DNA of 64,000 nucleotides, from positions 18,681 through 82,680 of the forward strand of contig JBOFSQ010000108.1 of the NCBI GenBank assembly GCA_051651625.1, in the 5' to 3' direction. This DNA is from JBOFSQ01 sp051651625. GTDB taxonomy: Bacteria > Planctomycetota > Planctomycetia > Pirellulales > Thermoguttaceae. This document shows positions 17,588 through 26,718 of this stretch, piece after piece (position 1 is the stretch's first letter; each line of letters begins with the position of its first letter). The notes under the pieces were generated by a model, which was not told the origin of the DNA, ran no database searches, and was given only the letters and a program-made list of their open reading frames with translations. The translations under genes and the position numbers were made by a program.

Positions 17588-18832
17588 TCACTTAAACAAT
17601 TCTTTTGACCGTTCCTCAAGTTCCTTTTTGCGATTGGCTTCGTCAATAATCCCGACTCGCTTCGTTTCCTCCTCTGCATGCCGAAAAGCCGAGTATTTAT
17701 TGCTGTATGGATAAATCGTTTCCAGCTTGGGTGCAAATGATTGATATTCGTCCATGTACTGATTGGCACCCTCGATACTGATAGCGACGGTTGATGCTCC
17801 TATCGCTCCCGCGCGCTGCATGCTCTTTGCGGTGTCTACCATCGACTCCGCCGTTATCGCACGACTATAACGGTTGGATATGTCATCAGACTCCGCCCAT
17901 TTGTACAGAATTTGATTGATACGATACGCATCAAAAGTGTCGTTACTACGACTGGAGTATTCTTTTTCACGAAAAATCTCTCGCATGATACCGTCGAAAT
18001 TTCCTTGCGTATATTTATCCCCCTTCAATTCCTGTAGTTTGAGCAACATCAGGCATAAACTGTTCTTTTCGTACTGGGATAGACCAATGGTAATCTCGAC
18101 CGCTTTGTCAGAGACGCTAATGTATTCCATTGACGGATAAGTATCGCCGAGCATCGCCTTGATTATTTTGTCTCTCTGTTGGTCGCTTTTGGCTGCTAGT
18201 AATTGTTTATCCAAGGTGTCACGCCGTTTCTCATACTCTGCTTTTTTCTTTTTATGCTCCGCTTCCGCTGCATTCTTACGCCTTTGGGCTTCCTCGTCTT
18301 TTACATATTCCGTTTTCTTAATCGGATTAGCCGCACAGTAGGCATCTATTTGCGATTTGATTTGTTCCGGTGAAAAAAACTTGTCAGATGCAAGGCTTTT
18401 GATTTCCTGTTCGAGGATGCAGTTAAGGTCGTCTTGCGTCAGTCCTTGAACATGCTCCTTTCGCTCGTCACCACTTTTTGATCGAATAACGACAGGGCCG
18501 TCGTCCTCATATCGCACAAAATTCTCCGCCGTGACTTTGAAGACGGAATCGTCAATTGGATTTTGCTCTACGGGTTTTACGGGGCTTATTTCGCTCTGCT
18601 TTGTAATGTATTCTTGATCTGCTTCGGAAAGTTTTTCTATCGCCACCTGAATTTCCTTGCCATCTTTTTTGCGCAAACTCACCATTGTTCCATCTGGTGA
18701 CGTTTCGATGAATTCCGCTTCGGTGGAGAACTTTCCGCCGCCAGCAGTCCAAGTGCGTATCTCACCGGCACTGATAGAGACAACCAAGACACACAATCCA
18801 AAAAACACAGCGAGGCAAGCGATCTTTTTCAT
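17588..18832 (-). CDS. secreted SHD1-domain protein with coiled coil
   Basis: The protein has 414 residues. The start at 18832 has AGGAG at good spacing and opens a signal peptide (MKKIACLAVFFGLCVLVVS, ending near SISAGE). Residues about 24-75 are an SHD1 (SLA1 homology 1) domain: RTWTAGGGKFSTEAEFIE, then VSLRKKDGKEIQVAIEKLS. Such domains are abundant in planctomycete exported proteins. A Lys/Glu-rich helix follows (RRKNAAEAEHKKKKAEYEK) and then an unrecognised alpha-helical C-terminal half. The function is unknown; a periplasmic interaction role is an inference. Confidence 0.75.
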   Translation of the reverse strand: MKKIACLAVFFGLCVLVVSISAGEIRTWTAGGGKFSTEAEFIETSPDGTMVSLRKKDGKEIQVAIEKLSEADQEYITKQSEISPVKPVEQNPIDDSVFKVTAENFVRYEDDGPVVIRSKSGDERKEHVQGLTQDDLNCILEQEIKSLASDKFFSPEQIKSQIDAYCAANPIKKTEYVKDEEAQRRKNAAEAEHKKKKAEYEKRRDTLDKQLLAAKSDQQRDKIIKAMLGDTYPSMEYISVSDKAVEITIGLSQYEKNSLCLMLLKLQELKGDKYTQGNFDGIMREIFREKEYSSRSNDTFDAYRINQILYKWAESDDISNRYSRAITAESMVDTAKSMQRAGAIGASTVAISIEGANQYMDEYQSFAPKLETIYPYSNKYSAFRHAEEETKRVGIIDEANRKKELEERSKELFK

Positions 18833-19575
18833 GGCAATTCTCCTTTGGCAAAGATAGGGAAACGAACAGGGGCAAACACGTTGTCGAGAACCGACAAGAA
18901 TAGACGAGAGCCGTCTTCGGAAAGAAGAGGGAACGCCATGTACCATCGAAATACGAAGCATCCCCCCACATCACTGAGGCAGCCTGCGCGATTGCGCAAA
19001 CCAATACGGACAATTTCAAATTGTCCGCATGGAACTTCGCAAGCTGTCGACATGACATTCCCGTTCGGGAACGCACGACTCGACAGCAAATCTTTTTCTT
19101 CCAACCGGCAAGCCGGGTGATGTAGGAAGAAAGCCCCCGTCAAAAAGACGGTTTCGATGGTAAATACTTGCGATTATCTAATTGTAAAACCGGCAACGAG
19201 CCGGGAAGTTCAGTTCATAGTCCTCCAACAATTTCTAACGCAACGCGTCGTTTTTCATCGCAGAGCGCGAGTCAAGAACGACTGCCAAAACAAACGATGG
19301 TGCGCATCTTACACGGTTGAAGCCGCGTGCGAAGGGGGAGTGGGAAGTTTTCACGCTGGGCACGTCGAACGACGAGTTCTACGTCCAATGGGGCGATTCG
19401 GGCACTCGCTTACGCTTCGTGTTCTTGTTCGGAGACACCGATTCTGGTCACTCGCTACGTTTCCCGCTCCGATTCTGGCCTCACATTCTTTGCCCGCGCT
19501 CCCCCTCCGCGAGAATCGGATTGGCTCTATACTTTGTCGGTCTCTTTTTCTCATCACTCGCACAAGGGGAGTCTC
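18833..19575. other. long intergenic region with a perfect short hairpin
   Basis: About 740 bp between divergent genes. No family-supported ORF was found. It contains an almost loopless inverted repeat at 19007-19027 (CGGACAATTT, one base, AAATTGTCCG), a possible operator or terminator. A family D repeat lies at 19400-19430, followed by related text (CCGCTCCGATTCTGG). No tRNA or known riboswitch was recognised. Confidence 0.5.
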
Positions 19576-21144
19576 ATGAAACGAATCGTGCAACTCGCAG
19601 TTTTGTTTGTAGCCGCAGTCGGTCAAACCGTTTTCGCGCAGACACCAATGACCGCCACGCCACTCGGTCACCTCACGCAACTGCAAACAGGGAAGTCGAT
19701 GCGTTCATCGTCGGCGAATCCGAATCGTTCAAGCAACGCCGATCAGCGAAACATTCCAGCGGGACAGAAACTCGTCCTCGCCGACATCAAAGGGGCCGGA
19801 ACGATCCGCCACATGTGGATTACATTTCCCGACCCGCGCCCAGACTGGCTCGGCAAAGACGGTAAGGCCGATCACAGCGAACTCGTTCTGCGGATGTTTT
19901 GGGACGGTGCCGAGCAGCCCGCCGTCGAAGCACCGTTCGGCGACTTCTTCGCTGCCGGTTTCGGTCAGCGTGCGGCGATAAACTCGATGCCGATTCAAGT
20001 CGAAGGTGGCGACGCATACAACTCGTTTTGGATAATGCCGTTTCACAAATCGGCGCGGATTGAGGTTGAAAATCAGGGCGAGAAGATGTCGGGGTCGTTC
20101 TACTTCCAAATTGACTACGTTCTCGAAGAATCGCTCCCACCGAAGACGCCATATTTCTGCGCACAATATCGCCAAGAGTTTCCAACAAAGTCTGGCCGCG
20201 ACTATCTCATTCTCGATGCCGAAGGTGCAGGACACTACGTCGGTACCGTCTTGAGCGGTCGCGCACGCAGCCCAGAGTGGTTTGGCGAAGGCGACGAAAA
20301 GTTTTACGTCGATGGTGATACTCGCCCAACAATTCAAGGAACCGGAACCGAAGACTACGCCCTCAATGCGTGGGGAATGGGGACAGGAACGTATCCATAT
20401 TTCGGCGTCTCGATTCTTGAAGGCGAGTGGGGGATGGTCGGTTGGAAGACGACGATTTATCGCTGGCACATCGTTGAACCGATTCGGTTTACTAAGTCGC
20501 TACGTTTTGAAATCGAAGACACCGGTTGGATCACCGAAGACGAACTCGAAGAAGGCGCGAACCGCGGCCACGTCGAACGAAATGACGACTTCGCCAGTGT
20601 CGCGTTTTGGTATCAAGTCGGCCAGCCGAAACGATTTACAGTCTTGCCGAGTGCGAAAGAACGAAAACTTCCAAACCTCGATGTCATCATCGAAGGAAAC
20701 GCGATGTTGCCGACACTGCGTACAAACGCCCAAAACAAAGCGTCGCTCCAAAAAGGTTACGACTGGACAGGAGATGGACAGATTTTCTTCCGCCCCGGTG
20801 CCGACCCAATGATTGATTCGTTTGAAGTCGATTTCAACATCGACAAAGAGGAATACCGTCAACTCACACTCCGCACGACGACAGCCAGCGACTACGGGAT
20901 TTATCAGATTACGTTTGACGGCAAAGTCGTTTGTGACCGTGTTGACTTTTACAGCGAAGAGATTGGAACCAAAGAACTCAACCTCGGCAGTCAAAAACTT
21001 TCGCTTGGTAAACACATACTTGGTTTTGAGTGCCTCGGCCAGCGAAGTGCGTCGAGCGGGACAAACTTCGGTCTCGATTCTGTTCGCCTCCGCGAACGTT
21101 GGAACGTAAAACGCAAAGCACCGGCAGATGAGGTTGTTCGCTGA
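19576..21144 (+). CDS. secreted GH172 / DUF2961 family protein
   Basis: The protein has 522 residues. The start at 19576 has AAGGGGAG and opens a signal peptide (MKRIVQLAVLFVAAVGQTVFA). The DUF2961 core is clear: GAGTIRHMWITFPDP, LVLRMFWDGAEQPAVEAPFGDFF, NSFWIMPFHKSARIEVEN, then TGTEDYALNAWGMG, and ending FECLGQRSASSGTNFGLDSV. GH172 enzymes act on fructofuranose or arabinofuranose linkages, so a periplasmic glycan-degrading role is likely. A jelly-roll trimer architecture is known for the family. It has no adjacent sugar transporter. Confidence 0.85.
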   Translation: MKRIVQLAVLFVAAVGQTVFAQTPMTATPLGHLTQLQTGKSMRSSSANPNRSSNADQRNIPAGQKLVLADIKGAGTIRHMWITFPDPRPDWLGKDGKADHSELVLRMFWDGAEQPAVEAPFGDFFAAGFGQRAAINSMPIQVEGGDAYNSFWIMPFHKSARIEVENQGEKMSGSFYFQIDYVLEESLPPKTPYFCAQYRQEFPTKSGRDYLILDAEGAGHYVGTVLSGRARSPEWFGEGDEKFYVDGDTRPTIQGTGTEDYALNAWGMGTGTYPYFGVSILEGEWGMVGWKTTIYRWHIVEPIRFTKSLRFEIEDTGWITEDELEEGANRGHVERNDDFASVAFWYQVGQPKRFTVLPSAKERKLPNLDVIIEGNAMLPTLRTNAQNKASLQKGYDWTGDGQIFFRPGADPMIDSFEVDFNIDKEEYRQLTLRTTTASDYGIYQITFDGKVVCDRVDFYSEEIGTKELNLGSQKLSLGKHILGFECLGQRSASSGTNFGLDSVRLRERWNVKRKAPADEVVR

Positions 21145-21158
21145 ACGAACCCATTCTA

Positions 21159-21258
21159 CTCAAGACGGTTTGAATTTCCCGTACCGAAACGGTAGCGGCC
21201 CATCGAGGCCGCGGTCTTGTAGAGGGCGAAGCCTACAAATCTACCCGTAACGGGTATC
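21159..21258. repeat. dispersed intergenic repeat family A, copy 2 (inverted)
   Basis: Reverse-orientation copy of the element at 4561: CTCAAGACGG, GAATTTCCCGTACCG, GGCCCATCGAGGCCGCGG, then ACCCGTAACGGGT at the far end. It fills the gap between the GH172 gene and dapB. Confidence 0.8.
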
Positions 21259-21262
21259 ACAC

Positions 21263-22042
21263 ATGAAAGAAACACAAATGTCAAAACGAATTGTCATCTA
21301 CGGTGCGGGCGGTCGGATGGGGGAGCGGCTTCTAGCTCTCGGCAGTGCCGACGCCGAAATTACTATTGTCGCCGCTCTTGAGTCGCCAGCGCATCCGCAG
21401 TTGGGACGCGAAACGTGTATCGCTGGCATCAAGATTTCTGCGACGCTCGACGTTGACGCCGATTGCGTAATCGACTTCTCATCGCCAGACGCGACTGGTT
21501 CGCTCTTGACGCTTTGCAAGTCACGAAAACTTCCGCTCGTGCTGGCAACGACGGGGCTGCATCCGCAAGACGAAGCGCGACTCGAATCGCTCGCGCGAAC
21601 GGTTCCGGTTTTGCGTTCGCCGAGTATGAGTCAAGCGGTGATTTTGGCGATGCGACTTTCGGAGGTTGCGGCAAAGAGTTTGGCGTCGCAGCAACCGGAT
21701 GTTGAGATCGTTGAACGTCATCACCGTTTCAAGGTCGATGCGCCGAGCGGGACTGCACTCAAGTTTGGCGACATCGTTGCGCAGCAGATTAACTTGACTG
21801 GTGCGCGTCACGGTCGCAGCGGGCACACGGGAGCACGTCCACGAAACGAGATCGGTTATCACGCCATCCGCACCGGTGACAATCCGGGCGAACACACTGT
21901 CATCTTTGGCATGCTTGGCGAGACGCTTGAGATTTCGGTCAAGGCGTCGAACCGCGACTGCTACGCACTCGGCGCACTAGCGGCAGCGAAGTTCATCATC
22001 GGCAAACCCGCAAAACTCTATTCGATGTTTGATATATTGTGA
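21263..22042 (+). CDS. dapB: 4-hydroxy-tetrahydrodipicolinate reductase
   Basis: The protein has 259 residues. DapB reduces the product of DapA using NAD(P)H on the lysine/diaminopimelate pathway. Motifs are the dinucleotide-binding GAGGRMG at the N-terminus, VLATTGLHPQDE, and the substrate loop ERHHRFKVDAPSGTAL with the catalytic HH and the KxxxxSGTA. The C-terminus is normal. The start at 21263 yields MKETQ before the canonical MSKRIVIYG; ATG 21278 is an equally good choice. The two genes downstream follow after a 22-bp gap. Confidence 0.95.
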   Translation: MKETQMSKRIVIYGAGGRMGERLLALGSADAEITIVAALESPAHPQLGRETCIAGIKISATLDVDADCVIDFSSPDATGSLLTLCKSRKLPLVLATTGLHPQDEARLESLARTVPVLRSPSMSQAVILAMRLSEVAAKSLASQQPDVEIVERHHRFKVDAPSGTALKFGDIVAQQINLTGARHGRSGHTGARPRNEIGYHAIRTGDNPGEHTVIFGMLGETLEISVKASNRDCYALGALAAAKFIIGKPAKLYSMFDIL

Positions 22043-22064
22043 CCACAAAAACTGGAGAACCACG

Positions 22065-22532
22065 ATGAGCACTGTCATTATCATTGCCCCGCTTGTTGTC
22101 ACGAGTTGGCCGCTGATTACCGCTGCGATTACGGCATCGGTCGCGTCCCTTGGGTATGCGGTGGCAAAAGAAGGAGAGCACGTTTCGCAAGAGTGCCTTG
22201 CGTCTGACAACGTTGTCCGCGACGAAATCACGCTGGAGAACAGCGAGATTCTGGCCGGTGCCGCTGGGCGAGATCAGCGAATGACGGTCGAGAAAGACGG
22301 GATCAAGGCGACGTTTCACCGCGACGTTCGCGGCACGCTACGCCTCGCTATCGAGGCGAAGGGGTACACAAAGGCGCAAATCCGAAAGATCGGCGACGAA
22401 CTAATCGGTCGCGTAACACAGCAGTACGCATACAATCGTCTCATGACGGAAATGAAAGAACACGGGATGTCGATCATCGAAGAGACCGTCGAAGAAGACG
22501 ACACCGTAAAAATCCGCGTTCGCAACTGGTGA
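22065..22532 (+). CDS. DUF1257-like protein
   Basis: The protein has 155 residues; the start at 22065 has TGGAG upstream. The C-terminal half (RVTQQYAYNRLMTEMKEHG, then IIEETVEEDDTVKIRVRNW) matches my memory of the DUF1257 ending (YAYHKV...GF...EEEV...DGTIRL...RW). It is followed 11 bp later by a DUF2997 protein. These two families are commonly paired in cyanobacteria and planctomycetes, often with an AAA ATPase (not seen here). The N-terminal hydrophobic stretch is too short to call a TM with confidence. Molecular function is unknown. Confidence 0.6.
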   Translation: MSTVIIIAPLVVTSWPLITAAITASVASLGYAVAKEGEHVSQECLASDNVVRDEITLENSEILAGAAGRDQRMTVEKDGIKATFHRDVRGTLRLAIEAKGYTKAQIRKIGDELIGRVTQQYAYNRLMTEMKEHGMSIIEETVEEDDTVKIRVRNW

Positions 22533-22543
22533 AGGAGAAAACA

Positions 22544-22765
22544 ATGGCACAGTACGAAAAGGGCGAGTTTGAGATCGAGATTCGCAAGAACGGCGAAGTG
22601 AGTGTCCGCACGGTCGGGATCAAGGGCGCGGGGTGCGTTGACGCAGCGAAACAGTTCCAAACGATGTTGCGTGGCAAAGAGATCGACTCGCAGCGAACGT
22701 CCGAATACTACGAAGGACAAACAACCGGCGTCGAAGACGTCGTGAAGTCATACAATCAATGGTGA
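22544..22765 (+). CDS. DUF2997 family protein
   Basis: The protein has 73 residues and is preceded by AAGGAG. It reads EFEIEIRKNGEVSVRTVGIKG, then CVDAAKQFQTML, the compact pattern of DUF2997. It is encoded directly after the DUF1257-like protein with an 11-bp gap, so the pair is surely co-expressed. Its last 10 bp overlap the convergent hydF 3' end. Function is unknown. Confidence 0.75.
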   Translation: MAQYEKGEFEIEIRKNGEVSVRTVGIKGAGCVDAAKQFQTMLRGKEIDSQRTSEYYEGQTTGVEDVVKSYNQW

Positions 22766-23949
22766 ACGCCAAACGGTTTCGTCGCACGGTCGAGAATGCC
22801 GAGCATTGAGGCGATGGCGAGACCGTAGTTCGTCACCGGAACGTTTGCAGCGTCGCAGAGCGCGACGCGCGACAAAATCTCGCGGCGGTTCGCCATACAA
22901 CCACCGCAGTGGATCACAACGTCAAAAGTTGCAAGCTCGTCGCGCGACGGAAAATCGTGGCCACTCCGGTGCTCAACTACAACACCATCACCAAAACGTT
23001 GCCGCAGCATTCGTGGAATCTTCACCGTCCCGATGTCTTCTTCTATCGGACGATGCGTACACGACTCGGCGATCAAAACGCGGCTCGTCGCACCGAGTTT
23101 CAGCATCCGCTTCGCACCGACGATCATCGTTGCCAGATCGCCTTTCTGCCGCGCGAATAGAACCGAAAACGATGTCATCGGCACCGATTCGGGGACAATC
23201 GCCGCCACTTCACGAAACGCCTGCGAATCGGTGACGACAAGCGACGGCGCAGAACGCAACGCCGAAAGAACTTCGGCGACGCGATTTTCTTTCGCAACAA
23301 CGCACCACGCATCGCCATCGAGAATGTCGCGGATCGTTTGCACTTGCGGCAAGATGAGTCGCCCGCGCGGTGCCTCTTTGTCGATGGGGACAACGAGTAC
23401 AACGACGCCGCCCGCGCCAACCAAATCTGCCACCAGCGGCGGTGGCTCGAAAAACGTATCGGGAACCGCGCGAACAATCGCGTCGCGTAACGCATCGAGT
23501 CCAGATTTGGTCGTCGCAGAAACAGCAATACTGTCGTGAACGCAGTCGCTCACCGTTGACGTCGAAACGATGTCGGACTTGTTTCGCACACGGACAACTG
23601 GAATCGCACGCGACTTCATTTCGCGTTCGAGTTCGGTTTCAAAGTTTCCCCACACGTCATCGGTCACGATGATCGCCACATCGACGCGGTCCATCACTTG
23701 CCGTGTCTTGGCAACGCGCAGTTCGCCGAGTGCGCCAACATCGTCGATTCCAGCGGTGTCGATGAAGAGAACTGGCCCAAGTGGCAACCACTCCATCGGC
23801 TTCTCGACCGGATCAGTCGTCGTACCCGCAACGTCCGACACGAGCGAACTCTCCTGCCGCGCAAGTGCATTCAAGAGCGACGACTTGCCGACATTCCGCC
23901 TGCCGAAAATCCCAAGATGCAAACGCAATCCTTTTGGTGTCGGTTGCAT
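22756..23949 (-). CDS. hydF: [FeFe]-hydrogenase maturation GTPase HydF
   Basis: The protein has 397 residues. The N-terminal Era-like GTPase has a P-loop GRRNVGKSS and NKSD. The C-terminal domain carries the iron-sulfur ligands ESCTHRP and IHCGGCM, with VPVTNYGLAIASMLGIL at the end, diagnostic of HydF. HydF is the scaffold on which the 2Fe subcluster made by HydE/HydG is assembled before transfer to the hydrogenase. No hydE, hydG or hydA is in the window. Its presence implies hydrogen metabolism, unusual for textbook aerobic planctomycetes. Confidence 0.93.
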   Translation of the reverse strand: MQPTPKGLRLHLGIFGRRNVGKSSLLNALARQESSLVSDVAGTTTDPVEKPMEWLPLGPVLFIDTAGIDDVGALGELRVAKTRQVMDRVDVAIIVTDDVWGNFETELEREMKSRAIPVVRVRNKSDIVSTSTVSDCVHDSIAVSATTKSGLDALRDAIVRAVPDTFFEPPPLVADLVGAGGVVVLVVPIDKEAPRGRLILPQVQTIRDILDGDAWCVVAKENRVAEVLSALRSAPSLVVTDSQAFREVAAIVPESVPMTSFSVLFARQKGDLATMIVGAKRMLKLGATSRVLIAESCTHRPIEEDIGTVKIPRMLRQRFGDGVVVEHRSGHDFPSRDELATFDVVIHCGGCMANRREILSRVALCDAANVPVTNYGLAIASMLGILDRATKPFGVHH

Positions 23950-23977
23950 TGTGTTGTTGCTTTCGTGTTGCGTGTTC

Positions 23978-24240
23978 GTAACCGTTCACGAAGTTTTGAG
24001 GAGGAGTCTCACACAAAGGCACGAAGGCGCGGAGAGGAGATGAATCCTCCACGCGTTTTGGCAGTTCTTTTTTTTGCGCACGAAGGCACGAAGTACACGA
24101 AGAGCACAAAGGACGTTTTCAACTTCAATCCTCTTCGTGTCCTTTGCGTCTTTGTGCGAAAAAAAGAGCTGCTCTCAATGTACGCAACTTCTCTCATTCT
24201 TCGTGCCTTCGTGTGAGAAAAAAAGAACTGCCTGTAAGCG
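23978..24240. repeat. long palindromic intergenic element, family B, copy 2
   Basis: It begins GTAACCGTTCACGAAGTTTTG (23978). It contains GCACGAAGGCACGAAG-type direct repeats and inverted halves (CACAAAGGAC facing GTCCTTTGCG). It nearly duplicates 46966-47198 over most of its length. The right end has diverged (CCTGTAAGCG). It fills the hydF-trxB intergenic region; no protein is supported here. Confidence 0.75.
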
Positions 24241-24276
24241 ACACATCAAATCAAACCGCGAACGCCAACACGCTTT

Positions 24277-25326
24277 CTATCCGTTTGCGGCGAGGTAGCG
24301 TTCGGCGTCGAGTGCGGCCATGCAACCGGTTGCCGCCGCTGTACACGCTTGGCGATAATAGTCGTCGGCAACGTCACCCGCTGCAAATACTCCATCAACC
24401 GAAGTGTTTGTGCGAAACGGAACGGGGCGTGCGATGAAGTGTTTGTCGGTTAACGCAAGTGCGCCGCCGAGAAACGCGGTGTTCGGAGTGTGACCGATAG
24501 CAACGAAGATACCGCTCACGTCGAGCGTCGTCGCGGTTTCGCCAGACGTACTCGCAAGCACGACCGACGTTACGCCGCGCTGGTCGTCGCCGAGAATTTC
24601 TTGCGGTATGCGATTCCAAACGATTTCAATATTCGGATGCGACATTGCTCGCTGGGCCATCGTTTTCGATGCTCGTAGCGCATCACGCCGGTGGATCAAA
24701 AAAACTTTCGACGCCCACCGCGCGAGATAGTCGGCCTCTTCGACTGCGCTGTCGCCGCCGCCGATTACCGCGACCGGTTTGTTACGGAAACGGGGCAGGG
24801 CACCGTCGCAAACTGCACACGCACTCACGCCGCGATTCTTGAATTTTTCTTCTGACGGCAATCCTAGGTAGTTTGCCTTCGCTCCCGTTGCGACGATTAC
24901 CGTGTGGGCTTCGTAAGTCTTACCGTCCGAACATTTGAGACGTTTTACAGTACCGGCGAAATCGACACTGGTCACGTCTTCGGCTATAGTACGAGTCCCG
25001 AAGTGAACGGCTTGCGCGCGGATTAGTTCAACGAGTTCCGGCCCCGTGACGCCGCGTTGTGACGGGTCACGATTTTCGGGGAGCATCATCTGACGGTCAG
25101 TCGGGATTGATGTTGCCAGAAACGCTGCGAGATCGCCCGGCGGAAAACCGGGGAAGTTTTCAACTTCGGTTGTGAGGGCGAGTTGTCCCATTGGGAGCGT
25201 GCCGTTGGCCTGATTTTCGGCAGTCACTGCACCTTCCACGACGAGCGGATTCATCGCCGCGCGGGCTGTATAAATCGCCGCCGTCCACGCCGCTGGGCCA
25301 CTACCGATGATGATTACGTTTTCCAT
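24277..25326 (-). CDS. trxB: thioredoxin reductase
   Basis: The protein has 349 residues, about 30 longer than usual. FAD-binding GSGPAAWTAAIYTARA opens the protein. The redox-active CAVC lies at about residues 170-173, followed by NADPH-binding GGGDSAVEEADYL, HRRDALRASK and the FAD segment VFAAGDVADDYYRQ. An insertion around residues 68-95 (TSIPTDRQMMLPENRDPS) accounts for the extra length. It reduces thioredoxin with NADPH. No trxA is adjacent. Confidence 0.93.
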   Translation of the reverse strand: MENVIIIGSGPAAWTAAIYTARAAMNPLVVEGAVTAENQANGTLPMGQLALTTEVENFPGFPPGDLAAFLATSIPTDRQMMLPENRDPSQRGVTGPELVELIRAQAVHFGTRTIAEDVTSVDFAGTVKRLKCSDGKTYEAHTVIVATGAKANYLGLPSEEKFKNRGVSACAVCDGALPRFRNKPVAVIGGGDSAVEEADYLARWASKVFLIHRRDALRASKTMAQRAMSHPNIEIVWNRIPQEILGDDQRGVTSVVLASTSGETATTLDVSGIFVAIGHTPNTAFLGGALALTDKHFIARPVPFRTNTSVDGVFAAGDVADDYYRQACTAAATGCMAALDAERYLAANG

Positions 25327-25367
25327 TTTGTATGTACTTGAGTTGGTTTGAAGTTTTGGTTACGGGT

Positions 25368-25979
25368 TTACCACGCTTGTGGCATTGCGATTGGGTCATC
25401 GCCTTCAAACGTGCCGAGGAGTCGGTCGTTTTGGGCGAGGATTGCGTGTTCCCATCGCTGTTTGTAGTCGAGCGCGGCGAAGATTGCGTATGCGGCGAGG
25501 CCGCCTGCTACCAGTGCTACGATCAGGAGCAAAGTGTTCCACGCCGACGAAGGTGTTGCGGATGCAGTTGTGTCGTCGCGTGTGTCTGTGCCAGCGTGCG
25601 ATTTTTCTTGCGAACCCGCCGGTTCAGAAATCGGCGGAGGTGAACGTAGCGTCTCTGGGATCGTCGTCGGATCGACAGGCCCAACGGGGTCTGGCGGACG
25701 CATTGAAAGTTCACTGTCAACGATGTCGCTGCGCGGAGGCGTTTTGTCTACTTGACCGATTGCGGGCGTACTCGTTGTCGTCATACTCGGCATCGACGAC
25801 GTTGCAGTTGCTGGCGTCTGACCACGAATCACATCCGCAACGGAAGACGCATTGTTCGGTACACTCGTCTCGCCGAGTGCGGCACGGCGAGTCGGAAAAC
25901 GGTAGTCATCCGCAAACGCAGTGAGCGCAACCGCGACGAGCAAGAATCCTACGAAAATACTACGAGAAATGAGTTTCAT
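25368..25979 (-). CDS. hypothetical secreted/membrane-anchored protein
   Basis: The protein has 203 residues. The start at 25979 opens a signal peptide (MKLISRSIFVGFLLVAVALTAFA). A long Pro/Ser/Thr-rich, probably disordered region follows, then one TM helix (TLLLIVALVAGGLAAYAIFAALDY) and a short tail. I do not recognise a family. The longer frame to 26090 runs into the floA-derived remnant and is not used. The ATG lies only 7 bases from that remnant, so the promoter of this gene may come from the rearranged DNA. Confidence 0.65.
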   Translation of the reverse strand: MKLISRSIFVGFLLVAVALTAFADDYRFPTRRAALGETSVPNNASSVADVIRGQTPATATSSMPSMTTTSTPAIGQVDKTPPRSDIVDSELSMRPPDPVGPVDPTTIPETLRSPPPISEPAGSQEKSHAGTDTRDDTTASATPSSAWNTLLLIVALVAGGLAAYAIFAALDYKQRWEHAILAQNDRLLGTFEGDDPIAMPQAW

Positions 25980-25985
25980 ATCTAT

Positions 25986-26150
25986 GCTCCGATTCCGGTT
26001 GTTCGCATTGCTGTTGCGAGAGATTGCGGCACCTTCGCTTCGTTGAGTACAACTTTGGCGCGATTCTCGGCGACACACACAAAATACCAAACGGCGTGTG
26101 AGTATACCGGCGACGCCGCAGCTTCAAAGGGGCAGGGGGAAGTTTTGCCC
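25986..26150 (-). pseudogene. collapsed duplicate of floA (3' end joined to 5' upstream sequence)
   Basis: 25986-26075 is nearly identical to the 3' end of floA (27244-27337; both contain CTCCGATTCCGGTTGTTCGC and GAGTACAACTTTGGCGCGAT). At 26076 similarity switches abruptly to sequence matching the region upstream of floA (28209-28290; AAACGGCGTGTGAGTATACC). The floA body in between is missing. This is the signature of a tandem duplication of floA followed by internal deletion at a GACACAC-like junction. Confidence 0.75.
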
Positions 26151-26460
26151 CGACGCGATAACAGAAACGTCGCGTTTGGTGAGAATGCGATACGACGCAT
26201 GTAGTCAGAACACGAAGCGTAAGCGAGTGCCCGAATAGCCATTGAGCACAGAGTTCGTCATTCGGCACGTACTCGGTGGGAATGCACGCCGAGCAGACGC
26301 AATAGCGGCATAGCAGCGGGCTAATCGTTATCGGCATCAGAATCAAAAAGAATATGAACCTCACTTGGCGAGTTTTTGCCGCCAGCGTAAGCGGATTCGT
26401 TCGGATTCTCGCCAAAGATTGCCATGTTTTGGCTCATTGTAGTTGTTTGCTCGCAAGCCA
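26151..26460. other. intergenic region with family D repeat
   Basis: About 310 bp. It holds an inverted family D copy at 26208-26232 (CACGAAGCGTAAGCGAGTGC). No gene is supported. Confidence 0.5.
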
Positions 26461-26718
26461 TTAGCCGTAGTGCGAGCGACATTGCGCGATTTCTATTTGC
26501 CCATTGTTAATGCGATAGACTAACCGATTGGTGTCATCGATCCGCCGACTCCACCAGCCAGTCAAATCACCTTTTAGCGGTTCGGGCTTGCCAATGCCGT
26601 CATAACCATTGCGCGAAATGTCTTGCAAGAGTTGATTGATGCGTTTTAGCGTTTTTTTGTCTTGCGTCTGCCAGTACAAATAATCTTCCCACGCGTCATC
26701 GTGCCAGAACTTATTCAT
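26461..26718 (-). CDS. yoeB: YoeB-family mRNA interferase toxin
   Basis: The protein has 85 residues. The start at 26718 (MNKFWHDDAWEDYLYWQ) matches the YoeB N-terminus. Residues align one-to-one with E. coli YoeB: Glu46 in GIGKPEPLK, Arg65 in TNRLVYR and the terminal His83-Tyr84 pair, the catalytic set for ribosome-dependent mRNA cleavage. It overlaps the antitoxin gene by 8 bp, so translation is coupled. It appears intact. Confidence 0.93.
   Translation of the reverse strand: MNKFWHDDAWEDYLYWQTQDKKTLKRINQLLQDISRNGYDGIGKPEPLKGDLTGWWSRRIDDTNRLVYRINNGQIEIAQCRSHYG

Noticed and set aside
18833..19575. Searched for a tmRNA, tRNA or riboswitch in the largest clean intergenic region
   Set aside because: No acceptor-stem pairing, T-loop sequence or known aptamer core could be found by eye; only a short hairpin and a dispersed repeat are present.
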